Source: Bacteroidota bacterium
GTDB lineage: Bacteria > Bacteroidota > Bacteroidia > AKYH767-A > 2013-40CM-41-45
DNA length: 64,000 nucleotides
Direction: 5' to 3'
Assembly (NCBI GenBank): GCA_016720655.1
Contig: JADKKE010000033.1
Coordinates: forward strand, 124,001-188,000
The translations under genes and the position numbers were made by a program. Below the pieces are notes generated by a model. It searched no databases. It saw only the letters and a program-made list of their open reading frames with translations, and was not told the origin of the DNA. This document shows positions 36,199-45,207 of this stretch, piece by piece (the stretch's first letter is position 1; each line of letters starts with the position of its first letter).

Positions 36199-37230
36199 AT
36201 GATTGAGGTTAAGAAAGAAGGTGTTCTCTTAAATAAAACAGAGCTGGGTTTTGAAAACGAAGGAGTGTTAAATCCAGCCGTTATAAAAGTTGACGATATC
36301 ATTCACTTGTTTTACAGGGCTGTGAGAAGGGGAAACTATTCCAGTATTGGATACTGTCAGTTGGATAGTCCAATGAATGTAAAATTACGGTTCGACACGC
36401 CTTTGCTTTTTCCACAAAGTGAATATGAAAGCCAGGGACTTGAAGATCCACGTATTGTGAAAATTGAAGATACGTATTATCTCACCTATACTGCATATGA
36501 TGGGGTGAATGCCTTGGGAGCGCTTGCCACATCGAGTGATTTAATACATTTTGAGAAGCAGGGAATAATTGTCCCTCACATGACATATTCAGAATTCAGT
36601 CGACTCGCTGAAGCAAAAGGTGCAATCAACGAAAAGTATCTGCGGTTCAATGAACATCTGCGGGTTTATGGCAAAGAAGGAACAACGACGTATTTGTGGG
36701 ATAAGAATGTTATATTTTTTCCAAGAAAGGTGAATGGTAAATTTTATTTTCTTCATCGCATCCGTCCGGACATTCAAATAACCTGTATGCATGACCTGAA
36801 TGAATTAACTCCGGATTTCTGGCAACACTATTTTCTGCACTTGGATAAATTTATTTTGCTTTCTCCAAAGTACAAGCATGAGGTTAGTTATATCGGTGGC
36901 GGATGTCCGCCAATAGAAACTCCTGAAGGGTGGTTGCTGATCTACCACGGTGTACACGATACTGTCAAAGGATATGTTTATTCAGCGTGTGCAGCATTGC
37001 TCGATTTGGAAGATCCTCAAAAGGAAATTGCAAGATTGCCTTATCCCTTGTTCAAACCGGAATATGATTGGGAATTAAAAGGTGAGGTGAACAATGTATG
37101 TTTTCCTACCGGTGCTATCGTGGAAGGCGATAAACTTTATATTTATTATGGTGCTGCTGACGAACAGATTGCTTGCGCATCGGTTAGTTTGACAGGACTT
37201 GTCAATGAATTATTACAAAATAAATTATAA
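36199..37230 (+). CDS. GH130-family glycoside phosphorylase/hydrolase
   Basis: A 343-residue five-bladed beta-propeller enzyme of family GH130 (beta-mannoside phosphorylase type; sometimes annotated 'pesticidal protein Cry7Aa'). Matching blocks are 'GVLNPAVIKVDDIIHLFYRAV', 'ESQGLEDPRIVKIEDTYYLTYTAYDG' (the general-acid Asp lies in 'LEDPR'), 'KNVIFFPRKVNGKFYFLHRIRPDIQI', 'GGGCPPIETPEGWLLIYHGVH' and 'TGAIVEGDKLYIYYGAADE'. GH130 enzymes act on beta-mannosides, often by phosphorolysis in the cytoplasm; no signal peptide is present. It is one base from the following glycosyltransferase, suggesting a joint role in a mannose-containing glycan. It follows operator copy B. Confidence 0.9.
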   Translation: MIEVKKEGVLLNKTELGFENEGVLNPAVIKVDDIIHLFYRAVRRGNYSSIGYCQLDSPMNVKLRFDTPLLFPQSEYESQGLEDPRIVKIEDTYYLTYTAYDGVNALGALATSSDLIHFEKQGIIVPHMTYSEFSRLAEAKGAINEKYLRFNEHLRVYGKEGTTTYLWDKNVIFFPRKVNGKFYFLHRIRPDIQITCMHDLNELTPDFWQHYFLHLDKFILLSPKYKHEVSYIGGGCPPIETPEGWLLIYHGVHDTVKGYVYSACAALLDLEDPQKEIARLPYPLFKPEYDWELKGEVNNVCFPTGAIVEGDKLYIYYGAADEQIACASVSLTGLVNELLQNKL

Positions 37231-37231
37231 T

Positions 37232-39628
37232 ATGATTAGAGAAATTGTTGTTGAAAAGCCGAATCCTGTTTTTGTGAATGCTCCAGTTCTAACAGTTGAA
37301 AAAAACGGAACGACCGCCCTTGAACACAAAACTAAATTACCTGAGCTGTTATTCATTAGTTCGTTTCCTCCCAGGGAATGTGGCATTGCTACTTATTCTC
37401 AGGATTTGATTAGAGCGTTAAATACTAAATTCAGTAATTCGTTTACTTTAAAAATATGTCCACTCGAATCAGAGAATGAAATACATTCTTATGCGGAAGA
37501 TATTGAGTATGTCTTGAATACAGATCATCCCGATGCTTTTTTCAAAATGGCAAAGTCCATCAATGCGAATGATGACATTCAATTGGTCGTCATTCAGCAT
37601 GAATTCGGATTCTTCGAAAAGAATGAATCCGAATTCAGACACTTTCTGTTTGAACTAAGAAAACCTATTGTGATCGTATTCCATACTGTGCTTCAGCACC
37701 CCAATGAAACATTGAAGGAAAAAGTACAGCAAATTGCGGCTTATTCTGAGTCCATCATTGTCATGACAAATTACTCAGCGAATGTATTGATTGAAGAATA
37801 CTCTGTTCCGAAGCGAAAAATAATTGTAATTCCACACGGAACACATCTTGTACAACATTCTGACAAGCAATTGTTGAAAGCAAAATATAAGCTCAACGGG
37901 AAAAAAGTTTTGTCCACTTTTGGATTACTTGGTTCAGGAAAAAGTATTGAAACAACTTTGAATGCATTGCCACAGATAATAGAATGTCATCCGGATGTTC
38001 GATTTTTAATAATAGGCAAAACACATCCTTCTGTAAAAAAACAGGAAGGGGAAAAATACAGGGAGCACCTCGAACAATTGGTCGATCAATTGCACCTTCA
38101 ACCGTATGTTCAATTCATCAATAGCTTTTTACCATTACCCGACTTACTTGAATATTTGCAATTGACAGATATTTATTTATTTACTTCAAGGGATCCAAAT
38201 CAGGCTGTTAGCGGTACCTTTTCATACGCAATCAGTTGCGGATGTCCTGTAATTTCTACAGCCATTCCTCATGCTAGGGAAGTGTTGCGTGATGACGCCG
38301 GTATTATTATAGATTTTGAAAATCCTCAACAATTGAGTCTTGCAGTGAATACACTTTTGAAAGATGATATTCGAAGGGCAGCAATTAGCTCCAATGCTTT
38401 GCACAGAATGGCGTCTACCGCATGGGAAAATTCTGCAATTGCACATGCTCGTTTATTTGAAAAAATTACCGGCATGAGTATGACATTGAAATACTCCCTT
38501 CCTGAAATTAACCTGGATCATATCCGGAAGCTGACCACCCCTTTCGGCATGATTCAATTTTCCAAAATCAATCAACCGGATATGGATTCTGGTTATACCC
38601 TGGACGACAATGCACGTGCATTAATAGCACTATGTCAGCACTATGAATTGACGGGTGATAAGAATGATATTGAACTGATTGAAGTATATTTTAATTTTAT
38701 CACATATTGTCTGCAGCCGGAATGCTATTTTTTGAATTATGTCAATGAACAAAAAGTATTTACTGAACAAAATAATTCAACAAATCTTGCTGATTCAAAT
38801 GGAAGGGCGATATGGGCCCTTGGATATTTGATTTCACTAAGTGGGATTCTCCCGGATTCCCTCACTGCCGCTGCTTCTATAGCAATGCAAACGGCATTAT
38901 CGAATGTACGCAAGATCCACTCAACACGTGCAATGGCATTTGTGATAAAAGGTCTTTATTACAGTTATACCTATACTAAATCCATCGAAGATCAATTGAT
39001 AATTAAGGAGTTTTCCGACCGACTCGTTCAGATGTACCGGCATGAAGCCGACAATGATTGGGAATGGTTTGAGAGTTACCTAACCTATGCGAACAGCACT
39101 TTACCGGAAGCGATGCTGTGCGCATGGATAGCCACAAATGATCCTGTGTATAAAGAAATTGCGAAATCTACATTTGATTTTCTATTGTCAAAAACGTTTG
39201 CAAAAAATCAAATTAAAGTGATTTCAAATAAAAACTGGTTGCACAAAGGGGAAGAGCCTGATATAACATGCTTGGGCGGAGAGCAGCCAATAGATGTTGC
39301 ATATACAATTATCGCTTTGGGAAAATTCTATGATGTGTTTAAAGAAGAAAAATATTTGAAAAAAATGCATGCTTCGTTCAATTGGTTTCTTGGAACAAAT
39401 CATTTGCACCAGGTAATTTATAATCCATGTACCGGCGGATGTTATGACGGCCTGGAAGAAAACTATGTGAATCTTAACCAGGGAGCGGAATCAACGATTA
39501 GCTATTTGATGGCGCGCTTGACATTGCAAAAAACGCTGATTGATTTAACTATCGCAAAGCACATCACGTACACGATATCGCCGAGTGAGCGGAAGATTGA
39601 ATCAGAATTCGAGTTGTTCCACCCTTAA
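37232..39628 (+). CDS. GT4 glycosyltransferase with C-terminal alpha/alpha-barrel-like domain
   Basis: A 798-residue protein; the frame extends to a TTG at 37199 inside the GH130 gene, but ATG 37232 just past the GH130 stop is preferred. The N-terminal half (about 35-415) is a GT-B glycosyltransferase: 'FISSFPPRECGIATYSQDL', 'IPHGTHLV', 'FGLLGSGKSIET', and 'QAVSGTFSYAISCGCPVISTAIPHAREVL', which carries the donor-site motif. The C-terminal ~380 residues are helical ('MDSGYTLDDNARALIALCQHYEL', 'SNGRAIWALGYLI', 'KGLYYSYTY'), resembling a six-hairpin toroid of glycosidase type. Together with GH130 it may build or process a mannose-type glycan. Its stop codon overlaps that of the convergent DUF748 gene. 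Confidence 0.85.
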   Translation: MIREIVVEKPNPVFVNAPVLTVEKNGTTALEHKTKLPELLFISSFPPRECGIATYSQDLIRALNTKFSNSFTLKICPLESENEIHSYAEDIEYVLNTDHPDAFFKMAKSINANDDIQLVVIQHEFGFFEKNESEFRHFLFELRKPIVIVFHTVLQHPNETLKEKVQQIAAYSESIIVMTNYSANVLIEEYSVPKRKIIVIPHGTHLVQHSDKQLLKAKYKLNGKKVLSTFGLLGSGKSIETTLNALPQIIECHPDVRFLIIGKTHPSVKKQEGEKYREHLEQLVDQLHLQPYVQFINSFLPLPDLLEYLQLTDIYLFTSRDPNQAVSGTFSYAISCGCPVISTAIPHAREVLRDDAGIIIDFENPQQLSLAVNTLLKDDIRRAAISSNALHRMASTAWENSAIAHARLFEKITGMSMTLKYSLPEINLDHIRKLTTPFGMIQFSKINQPDMDSGYTLDDNARALIALCQHYELTGDKNDIELIEVYFNFITYCLQPECYFLNYVNEQKVFTEQNNSTNLADSNGRAIWALGYLISLSGILPDSLTAAASIAMQTALSNVRKIHSTRAMAFVIKGLYYSYTYTKSIEDQLIIKEFSDRLVQMYRHEADNDWEWFESYLTYANSTLPEAMLCAWIATNDPVYKEIAKSTFDFLLSKTFAKNQIKVISNKNWLHKGEEPDITCLGGEQPIDVAYTIIALGKFYDVFKEEKYLKKMHASFNWFLGTNHLHQVIYNPCTGGCYDGLEENYVNLNQGAESTISYLMARLTLQKTLIDLTIAKHITYTISPSERKIESEFELFHP

Positions 39629-41970
39629 TTTGACTCGACCGAAAGCTTTGCTTTTTTTCGCTCTTTCAGAAATTTATTTCTTGGCTGTTTTTCATTGAAT
39701 TCATTCATCTCTGCGTATGCTTTGATGAGATAGTCTGGCAGTACCCCATTGTAATCGATGCTATAGTAAGAAAACCCATTGTACGGAATATCATTTTTAG
39801 TCTTCGAAAATTTAACCCGATTTTCTACTCCCTCTTTTTTGAAATAGTCGCGAAAGAGAAGTTCTCGTTTTTGGGAAACCTCTTCAAATTTATTTTGGAG
39901 AATCGAAGTTCCTATTAACTTCAAACATTTTTCCTGGATTGTAAAAACCAGGGAGTCGTTCACTTTGCTATTCAGGTAGCGAACAAACAAAGAATCTTTT
40001 ATTGACATCTTCGATACTCTTTCTGAATCTTCTTCGAGAAACAATTCGTCTTTCAGATTCATTGATGATATGTAGTATTTTTTCTTTGCCTCATAAAAAA
40101 GGATATATTCTTTTTCTTTAGTAGCATATACTATGGGAGTAATGTCAATTTTGGCATCCGGGTTTTTTGCCAGAAATTCAGCTGTACGCTCGACAAAACG
40201 CCCCTGTTTAGAAAGAAGAGTTGAATTTCTCATCCCCCATTTTAAAGTGAGTGATTTTTCTATATCCTGTTCTGTATTTTTTAATTCAATTCTGTACGGA
40301 GTTGTTGACGGCTTCACAAAAACATTTGTCAGCAAGTCAACAAGAATGTCGCGCAAGTGAAATTTAGGATCTTTTAAATTTCCACTGATTGGAATTTCAT
40401 AATCAATCACATTTCCTCGTTCCCTTACAAAAGCCATGATTAAGGGCAAGGGAATCCATTTTGTATCCTTGTTTCGTAATCGTTTTGTTACACGCGGGTC
40501 AAGAATGGTAAGGTGATTGTCACTATCAATAATTCCATTTCTGACATGCCATACACCTTTCATTTCTATTGTTCCCCGATCAAGAGGAAAGGAAGTATAG
40601 GTAATTGTATATGGATTGAACATGGTAATTGCCATCTTTTCAAATTGGTATTTCATGTCAAAATCTGCACTGTCTTGCGGACTAATACTTAAATCTATAT
40701 TGGCATTCCCATATGGAACAATTCCTGTTTTGAATGCTACATTTACTCTCTCGTGACTCTTATCAATGGAATCAGCAAGAATGGAAATGGGAGTGATGTG
40801 GATGGAGAATTTTTCGCTGATTGAATAATCGTTAAAATTTACATCTCCTTTTGTAATGGCCAATTTGTTGATGGTGTATTCACTCTGAAAGAAATTTTTC
40901 GCAAGAGTTTTTACATAACGCGCAATTTCAAGAACCAGATTGAATCGTTCAGGGTCCCCATTCACAGCTGTAATCTTGGCTCCTGATTTTCCAAACATTG
41001 TTTCCAGATTGTCCAGAGAATCATACCGTTCGTATTTGAAAGTAGGTTTTTCGAGAATCAATGCATCGAAAAAGTATTTGTGATTTTTCGGACTGAGTTC
41101 AATAATGGATAAATATAGTTTTTGAAAGGAAACGTAATTATCTTTTCTGTTTTTTCCAAATTGAAAATCGGATACCTCAAGCGTACCGGAGGCGATGAGA
41201 TTTTCTGCATCATTCAGGTTGCCGGCCGCATTGAAAGAGGCATCGAGCTGTGCAGAAAAAGTGCCGTAATTCGATAGTTCCTTCATGTATTGTTCGATGA
41301 TAGTGAGGTCATAATGGTGAACCTTTACAGCCATCTTGTATGCATTGGTTTTCACATTCATCGTAAAACTGCCCTTGATATCACCCTGCCCGATACCTGC
41401 AAAGAATGAGAATTTCCCATCTATCGTATCCTGATCCCAACGCATCCCACTACTTTCGAAATCAAATCGGTTGATAAAGTAGTTTATTGGAATTAATTTT
41501 TCTGAATAATGAAATTCCCCATTCTTTATTTTAAAATTTAGAAGATTAAAATGGGTCGGCTCTTTTTTTATTTGAATTGTCGAATCACCGGAAAACTTAC
41601 GAATCAAGTCATTGAAATTGAAATTATTTTTATTTTGGACAACGAATCCCCGGGGTTTATCAATGGTCAATTCACTTATTTCATACGTTTTGGAAAACAT
41701 TTTGAGCAAGGCAAAGTTTAGGTCCAGTGAATTCGCAGAAAAAAAAATGCTATCGCTTTCCTGTTCATACATTTTCACATTGCTCAAATGAACAAACCCT
41801 GTGAAAGGGTTCGCATACACAAGACCTAACGTAATTTTTCTACCCGTATACTCCTCATCATATTTTTCAATTAAATATTTTAGAATAGGAGAGAAGCATA
41901 AAATAATAATTACAACGAGCAACAAGACTGAACTGAATGAGATGAGAAGTATAATTTTTAATTTACGCAT
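39625..41970 (-). CDS. DUF748/AsmA-like envelope protein
   Basis: About 781 residues from ATG 41970 (an in-frame TTG 15 codons earlier is less likely). It has an N-terminal membrane anchor ('KIILLISFSSVLLLVVIIILCFSPILKYLIEKY'), then a large periplasmic beta-rich domain of the DUF748/AsmA type ('LEVSDFQFG', 'KLAITKGDVNFNDYSISEKF', 'FNPYTITYTSFPLDRGTIEMKG', 'DYEIPISGNLKDPKFHLRDILVDLL'), and a charged C-terminal tail. AsmA-clan proteins are bridge-like and implicated in moving phospholipids between membranes. Operator copy L precedes it. Confidence 0.8.
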   Translation of the reverse strand: MRKLKIILLISFSSVLLLVVIIILCFSPILKYLIEKYDEEYTGRKITLGLVYANPFTGFVHLSNVKMYEQESDSIFFSANSLDLNFALLKMFSKTYEISELTIDKPRGFVVQNKNNFNFNDLIRKFSGDSTIQIKKEPTHFNLLNFKIKNGEFHYSEKLIPINYFINRFDFESSGMRWDQDTIDGKFSFFAGIGQGDIKGSFTMNVKTNAYKMAVKVHHYDLTIIEQYMKELSNYGTFSAQLDASFNAAGNLNDAENLIASGTLEVSDFQFGKNRKDNYVSFQKLYLSIIELSPKNHKYFFDALILEKPTFKYERYDSLDNLETMFGKSGAKITAVNGDPERFNLVLEIARYVKTLAKNFFQSEYTINKLAITKGDVNFNDYSISEKFSIHITPISILADSIDKSHERVNVAFKTGIVPYGNANIDLSISPQDSADFDMKYQFEKMAITMFNPYTITYTSFPLDRGTIEMKGVWHVRNGIIDSDNHLTILDPRVTKRLRNKDTKWIPLPLIMAFVRERGNVIDYEIPISGNLKDPKFHLRDILVDLLTNVFVKPSTTPYRIELKNTEQDIEKSLTLKWGMRNSTLLSKQGRFVERTAEFLAKNPDAKIDITPIVYATKEKEYILFYEAKKKYYISSMNLKDELFLEEDSERVSKMSIKDSLFVRYLNSKVNDSLVFTIQEKCLKLIGTSILQNKFEEVSQKRELLFRDYFKKEGVENRVKFSKTKNDIPYNGFSYYSIDYNGVLPDYLIKAYAEMNEFNEKQPRNKFLKERKKAKLSVESN

Positions 41971-42076
41971 TTGTGTTGTAGATATTTGTATTTCTTCAAG
42001 GAAAGACCAACTCAAGGTTGGAGAGTTTTCATTTTAAATGAACAGAATAAGCGATCCAATTAAACGTTAGTTGTTT

Positions 42077-42142
42077 CAAAGGTCATGCTGTTTCCTGAAT
42101 TGGTTCTTACATAACTTTGTTTAAAACTTATACAATTCACAC
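42077..42142 (-). promoter_or_regulatory. Direct-repeat operator and promoter (copy L)
   Basis: Read on the minus strand: GTGTGAATTGTATAA (core at 42128-42131, ATAA instead of GTAA) and AGTTATGTAAG (core 42107-42110), 21 bp apart. GACCTTTG at 42084-42077 is the -7-like box. It points to the DUF748 gene. A second copy in the opposite direction lies about 130 bp away. Confidence 0.8.
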
Positions 42143-42274
42143 ATTATTAAATCCGAAACAAGAATGTGATTAAATGAAATATAGTGGAAAAGGAACCAAG
42201 ACAATGGTTTTAGAACAAAAGTTTGTCAGAAGGGAATGAGAATTAAATTACACTTATTTGAATGTTAGGTATAC

Positions 42275-42338
42275 GTGAATTATGTAACTATTCTTGGGAA
42301 TTATGTAAGGGATGCACATTTCAAAGCGTGTAAATTTG
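42275..42338 (+). promoter_or_regulatory. Direct-repeat operator and promoter (copy C)
   Basis: GTGAATTATGTAAC (core GTAA 42284-42287) and AATTATGTAAG (core 42305-42308) are 21 bp apart. TAAATTTG at 42331-42338 is a perfect Bacteroidota -7 box. The histidine-kinase ATG lies 75 bases further on. Together with copy L it makes a back-to-back operator pair in the 440-bp spacer 41971-42412, which holds no gene. Confidence 0.87.
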
Positions 42339-42412
42339 TTATTCTATTGGCGATGTCGAGAAGTGAATGAATGTGATTTACTTTTTGACAATATTTTAAT
42401 TGATAATCTGCA

Positions 42413-44308
42413 ATGAAGGCTAAAAGTGAAGGCTTAATTACTCGGGATTGGTTTTCAAAAACCCTTCTTACTATGGGAGAAGCCGTCATTACTACGGACC
42501 TTGAAGGAAATGTAACGTCAATGAACAAAATCGCCGAGAAACTTACAGGTTGGAGTTTTTCAGAATCAATTGGAAAACACGTTGACCGAATTTGGAATGC
42601 AATTGATGATCAGACATTATTACAGAAAGAAAATCCGGTCTACCAGGCAATACTGTATGATAAACGGATAATGATGTCCAATCATACCGTGCTACTTGCC
42701 AGAGATAACTCGCAACGTTTTATTGTTGATAGTGCGGTTCCAATTCATGATGATTCGGATAAAATTATTGGATGTGCTTTGATATTCAGAGATGTAACCG
42801 AATTGTCCTTGAGTAAAAATAAATTGTTCGAAAATGAAGGTTTGTTGAAGGGTATAATGGACAATACAAGTCAAATAATTTGCATTAAGGATCTCAAGGG
42901 AAATTACCGGTTGATTAATAAGAAAAAAGAAGAAATCTATACAATTAAGTCAAAGGAATTAATTGGGAAAGCCACGATGAGTCATCTTACAAAGGCTGAA
43001 GGACGGGAATCAAAGCGCTTGCATTTGGAAGTAATCAACAGAAAACAACTGGTAGAATTTGAACAAGTAATTCGACATCCTGATTTAACTGTACATGCAT
43101 ACCACACATTAAAGTTCCCGCTTTTTGACTCGGAGAAACGAGTATATGCTGTGTGTTCTATTTCAACTGATATCTCGGAGAGCAAGAAAAACATTGAGAT
43201 GAAGGAAGAATTGCTTCGCCAGAAAGAATACCAAAAAAGTGAGGTCCGTTATGAAGAATTAATAAGAAACATGCCCAATTTGTTTTTTTCGATGGATAAA
43301 AACCTACGTCATACCAGCTTTAACCGGGCCATTGAAAAATTCACTCAAAAAAAGGCTGAGGATGTCATCGGGAAAACCATGAGTGAAGTATTTCCAAAGG
43401 AATCCTACATGCGTCTTTCTGAATATAAAGAAGTAATTAGGACAGGAGTAACTCAAAATTTTATTAGAACATTCAAAATTAAAAATGCTGAATTTACTTT
43501 CATGATTAATATTTACCCCACTGAGAAGGGTATTTCTGTATTGATGACAGATTTAACAGCACAAAAAAAATCTGAGACTGAAACGCTTGAATTGGTGGAT
43601 AGATTGCAACGAAAAAACAAGGATCTACGCCAGTTTGCTTATACGGTCTCACACGACCTGAGAGCTCCAATAGCCAGAGTACTTGGATTGGTCTCACTTT
43701 CGAATATTGATCCGGATTATAAAATATTTGATAAAACCATTCTTCAAAATGTATCCGATGAAATCGGCAATCTGGACAATGTTGTGAAAGATATGAATTC
43801 AGCTATTGCAGCAAGCGATGAAGGAAAGCAGAGAGAGTATGTTACATTCGAAACGCAACTGGAATTGATCAAAAAGGTACTTGAAAATCAAATTGCAGAT
43901 AGCAAAGTCGCGATTACTTTTGATTTTAAAGAGGCAGAAGGATTGTTCACTGTTAAAAGTTATTTGTATAGTATCATGTACAATTTGCTTTCGAATGCAA
44001 TAAAGTATCGTTTGCCTGAAACACCATTGACAATTCATTTTCAAACCGGCATTAAGAGGGATATACTTTATCTGAGTGTGAAAGACAATGGAATGGGAAT
44101 AGACCTTGATAAATTTGGTGAAAAAATATTCGGATTGTATAGTCGGTTTCACGGATCTAAGATTGAGGGTAAAGGAATTGGCCTGCATCTTGTGAAAGTA
44201 CAAGCTGAATCACTTGGCGGTAGTGTTGAAATTGAAAGCAAAGTAAATCAAGGAAGTAAATTTATTGTGCGTCTACCAATAAATCCGAAGGAAAATGAAA
44301 TCGATTAA
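42413..44308 (+). CDS. PAS-domain sensor histidine kinase
   Basis: A 631-residue kinase without membrane helices, so a cytoplasmic sensor. Three PAS-like domains lie at about 15-130 ('MGEAVITTDLEGNVTSMNKIAEKLTG'), 145-260 and 280-390. They are followed by a dimerisation domain with the phospho-acceptor His414 in 'AYTVSHDLRAPIARVLGLV', and a HATPase with N-box 'YNLLSNAIKYR', G1 'DNGMGIDLDKFG' and G2 'GKGIGLHLVK'. It overlaps the receiver gene by 14 bases and is the first gene of a kinase-receiver-AraC cassette. Being driven by operator copy C, it may be part of a feedback loop with that regulon. Confidence 0.93.
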   Translation: MKAKSEGLITRDWFSKTLLTMGEAVITTDLEGNVTSMNKIAEKLTGWSFSESIGKHVDRIWNAIDDQTLLQKENPVYQAILYDKRIMMSNHTVLLARDNSQRFIVDSAVPIHDDSDKIIGCALIFRDVTELSLSKNKLFENEGLLKGIMDNTSQIICIKDLKGNYRLINKKKEEIYTIKSKELIGKATMSHLTKAEGRESKRLHLEVINRKQLVEFEQVIRHPDLTVHAYHTLKFPLFDSEKRVYAVCSISTDISESKKNIEMKEELLRQKEYQKSEVRYEELIRNMPNLFFSMDKNLRHTSFNRAIEKFTQKKAEDVIGKTMSEVFPKESYMRLSEYKEVIRTGVTQNFIRTFKIKNAEFTFMINIYPTEKGISVLMTDLTAQKKSETETLELVDRLQRKNKDLRQFAYTVSHDLRAPIARVLGLVSLSNIDPDYKIFDKTILQNVSDEIGNLDNVVKDMNSAIAASDEGKQREYVTFETQLELIKKVLENQIADSKVAITFDFKEAEGLFTVKSYLYSIMYNLLSNAIKYRLPETPLTIHFQTGIKRDILYLSVKDNGMGIDLDKFGEKIFGLYSRFHGSKIEGKGIGLHLVKVQAESLGGSVEIESKVNQGSKFIVRLPINPKENEID

Positions 44309-44696
44309 ACGTGTGCTCTTGGTCGATGATGATCCCATGACTAACCTCATCAATGAAAAAATAATTCATTTTACAAAAGGCAGCTCAAAAGTTGGCAGTT
44401 ATCTGAATCCGGGGAAGGCTCTGGATTATCTCAAAAAACTTGTTAAAAACGATAGCTCACAGTTTCCCAATGTGCTTTTTCTAGACATCAATATGCCTGA
44501 AAAAAATGCCTGGCAATTTTTTGATGAATTAAAAAAATTTCCAAAAGCACTTCTGAAAAAATGCAAAATATTTATTCTTACTTCATCAATAGATCAGGAG
44601 GACATTGATAAATCGAAAACCTATGAAATGGTGAATGAATTTATCAGTAAGCCACTTACAGTAGGTAAGCTTAAAAGCATTTTGTTTTCTTCATAA
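44295..44696 (+). CDS. Single-domain response regulator (receiver only)
   Basis: A 133-residue receiver protein: acidic pocket D11-D12 ('LLVDDDPMTN'), phospho-acceptor D64 in 'VLFLDINMPEKNAWQFFDEL', conserved Thr/Ser in 'IFILTSSID', and Lys in 'FISKPLTVGKL'. 'N-E/I-E-x-II...' after the first motif is typical of cytoplasmic CheY-like receivers paired with hybrid or PAS kinases. It has no output domain, so it must act through a partner. Its gene overlaps the kinase gene and lies 51 bp from an AraC gene. Confidence 0.93.
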   Translation: MKSIKRVLLVDDDPMTNLINEKIIHFTKGSSKVGSYLNPGKALDYLKKLVKNDSSQFPNVLFLDINMPEKNAWQFFDELKKFPKALLKKCKIFILTSSIDQEDIDKSKTYEMVNEFISKPLTVGKLKSILFSS

Positions 44697-44747
44697 AATC
44701 CGGGAAAGGACTCCGTCTTTAGCCTAAGTAAATAGAATAATGAAGTA

Positions 44748-45131
44748 ATGAACAAGAAGGCAACGTTAATTAAAAGTATAAAAAGCGCCGTTTTTGAAAT
44801 GATTAACAGGCCGGAAGCATATCCGAAAATTAATTTTTCAACTTTTTTGAGCTCGCGGTTGAATTACGATTATACTTATTTAGCAAATCTATTTTCTGAG
44901 GCTGAGGGAACTACAATTGAACATTTTATTCTTATTTATAAAATCGAGAAAGTAAAGGAATTGATGTTGAAGGAGGAGTTAAGTTTGACACAAATAGCCA
45001 AGAAATTGCATTACAGCAGTGTCGCCCACCTTAGTAACCAATTTAAAAAAATTACGGGACTTACAGCAAGTGCATTCAAATCATTGAAAAACCAACGGCA
45101 GCCAACCGCTTCGCAATTGCTGAAAATTTGA
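44748..45131 (+). CDS. AraC-type HTH transcriptional regulator (short)
   Basis: A 127-residue protein consisting of little more than an AraC DNA-binding domain: first HTH 'KINFSTFLSSRLNYDYTYLANLFSEAEGTTIEHFILIYKIEKVKELML', second HTH 'SLTQIAKKLHYSSVAHLSNQFKKITGLTASAFK'. It has no ligand domain. It lies directly after the kinase and receiver genes, and is closely related to the C-terminal half of the AraC protein at 55299. AraC proteins commonly contact direct repeats about 21 bp apart, the geometry of the twelve operators here; this protein is a leading candidate to bind them. That is an inference from architecture and position. Confidence 0.9.
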   Translation: MNKKATLIKSIKSAVFEMINRPEAYPKINFSTFLSSRLNYDYTYLANLFSEAEGTTIEHFILIYKIEKVKELMLKEELSLTQIAKKLHYSSVAHLSNQFKKITGLTASAFKSLKNQRQPTASQLLKI

Positions 45132-45207
45132 AATGAACTTTCGAAAATTTTCTACTTTATTCATTTGGTGATTGATTCATTCTGACATTTGAACATACAT
45201 TCTAACC

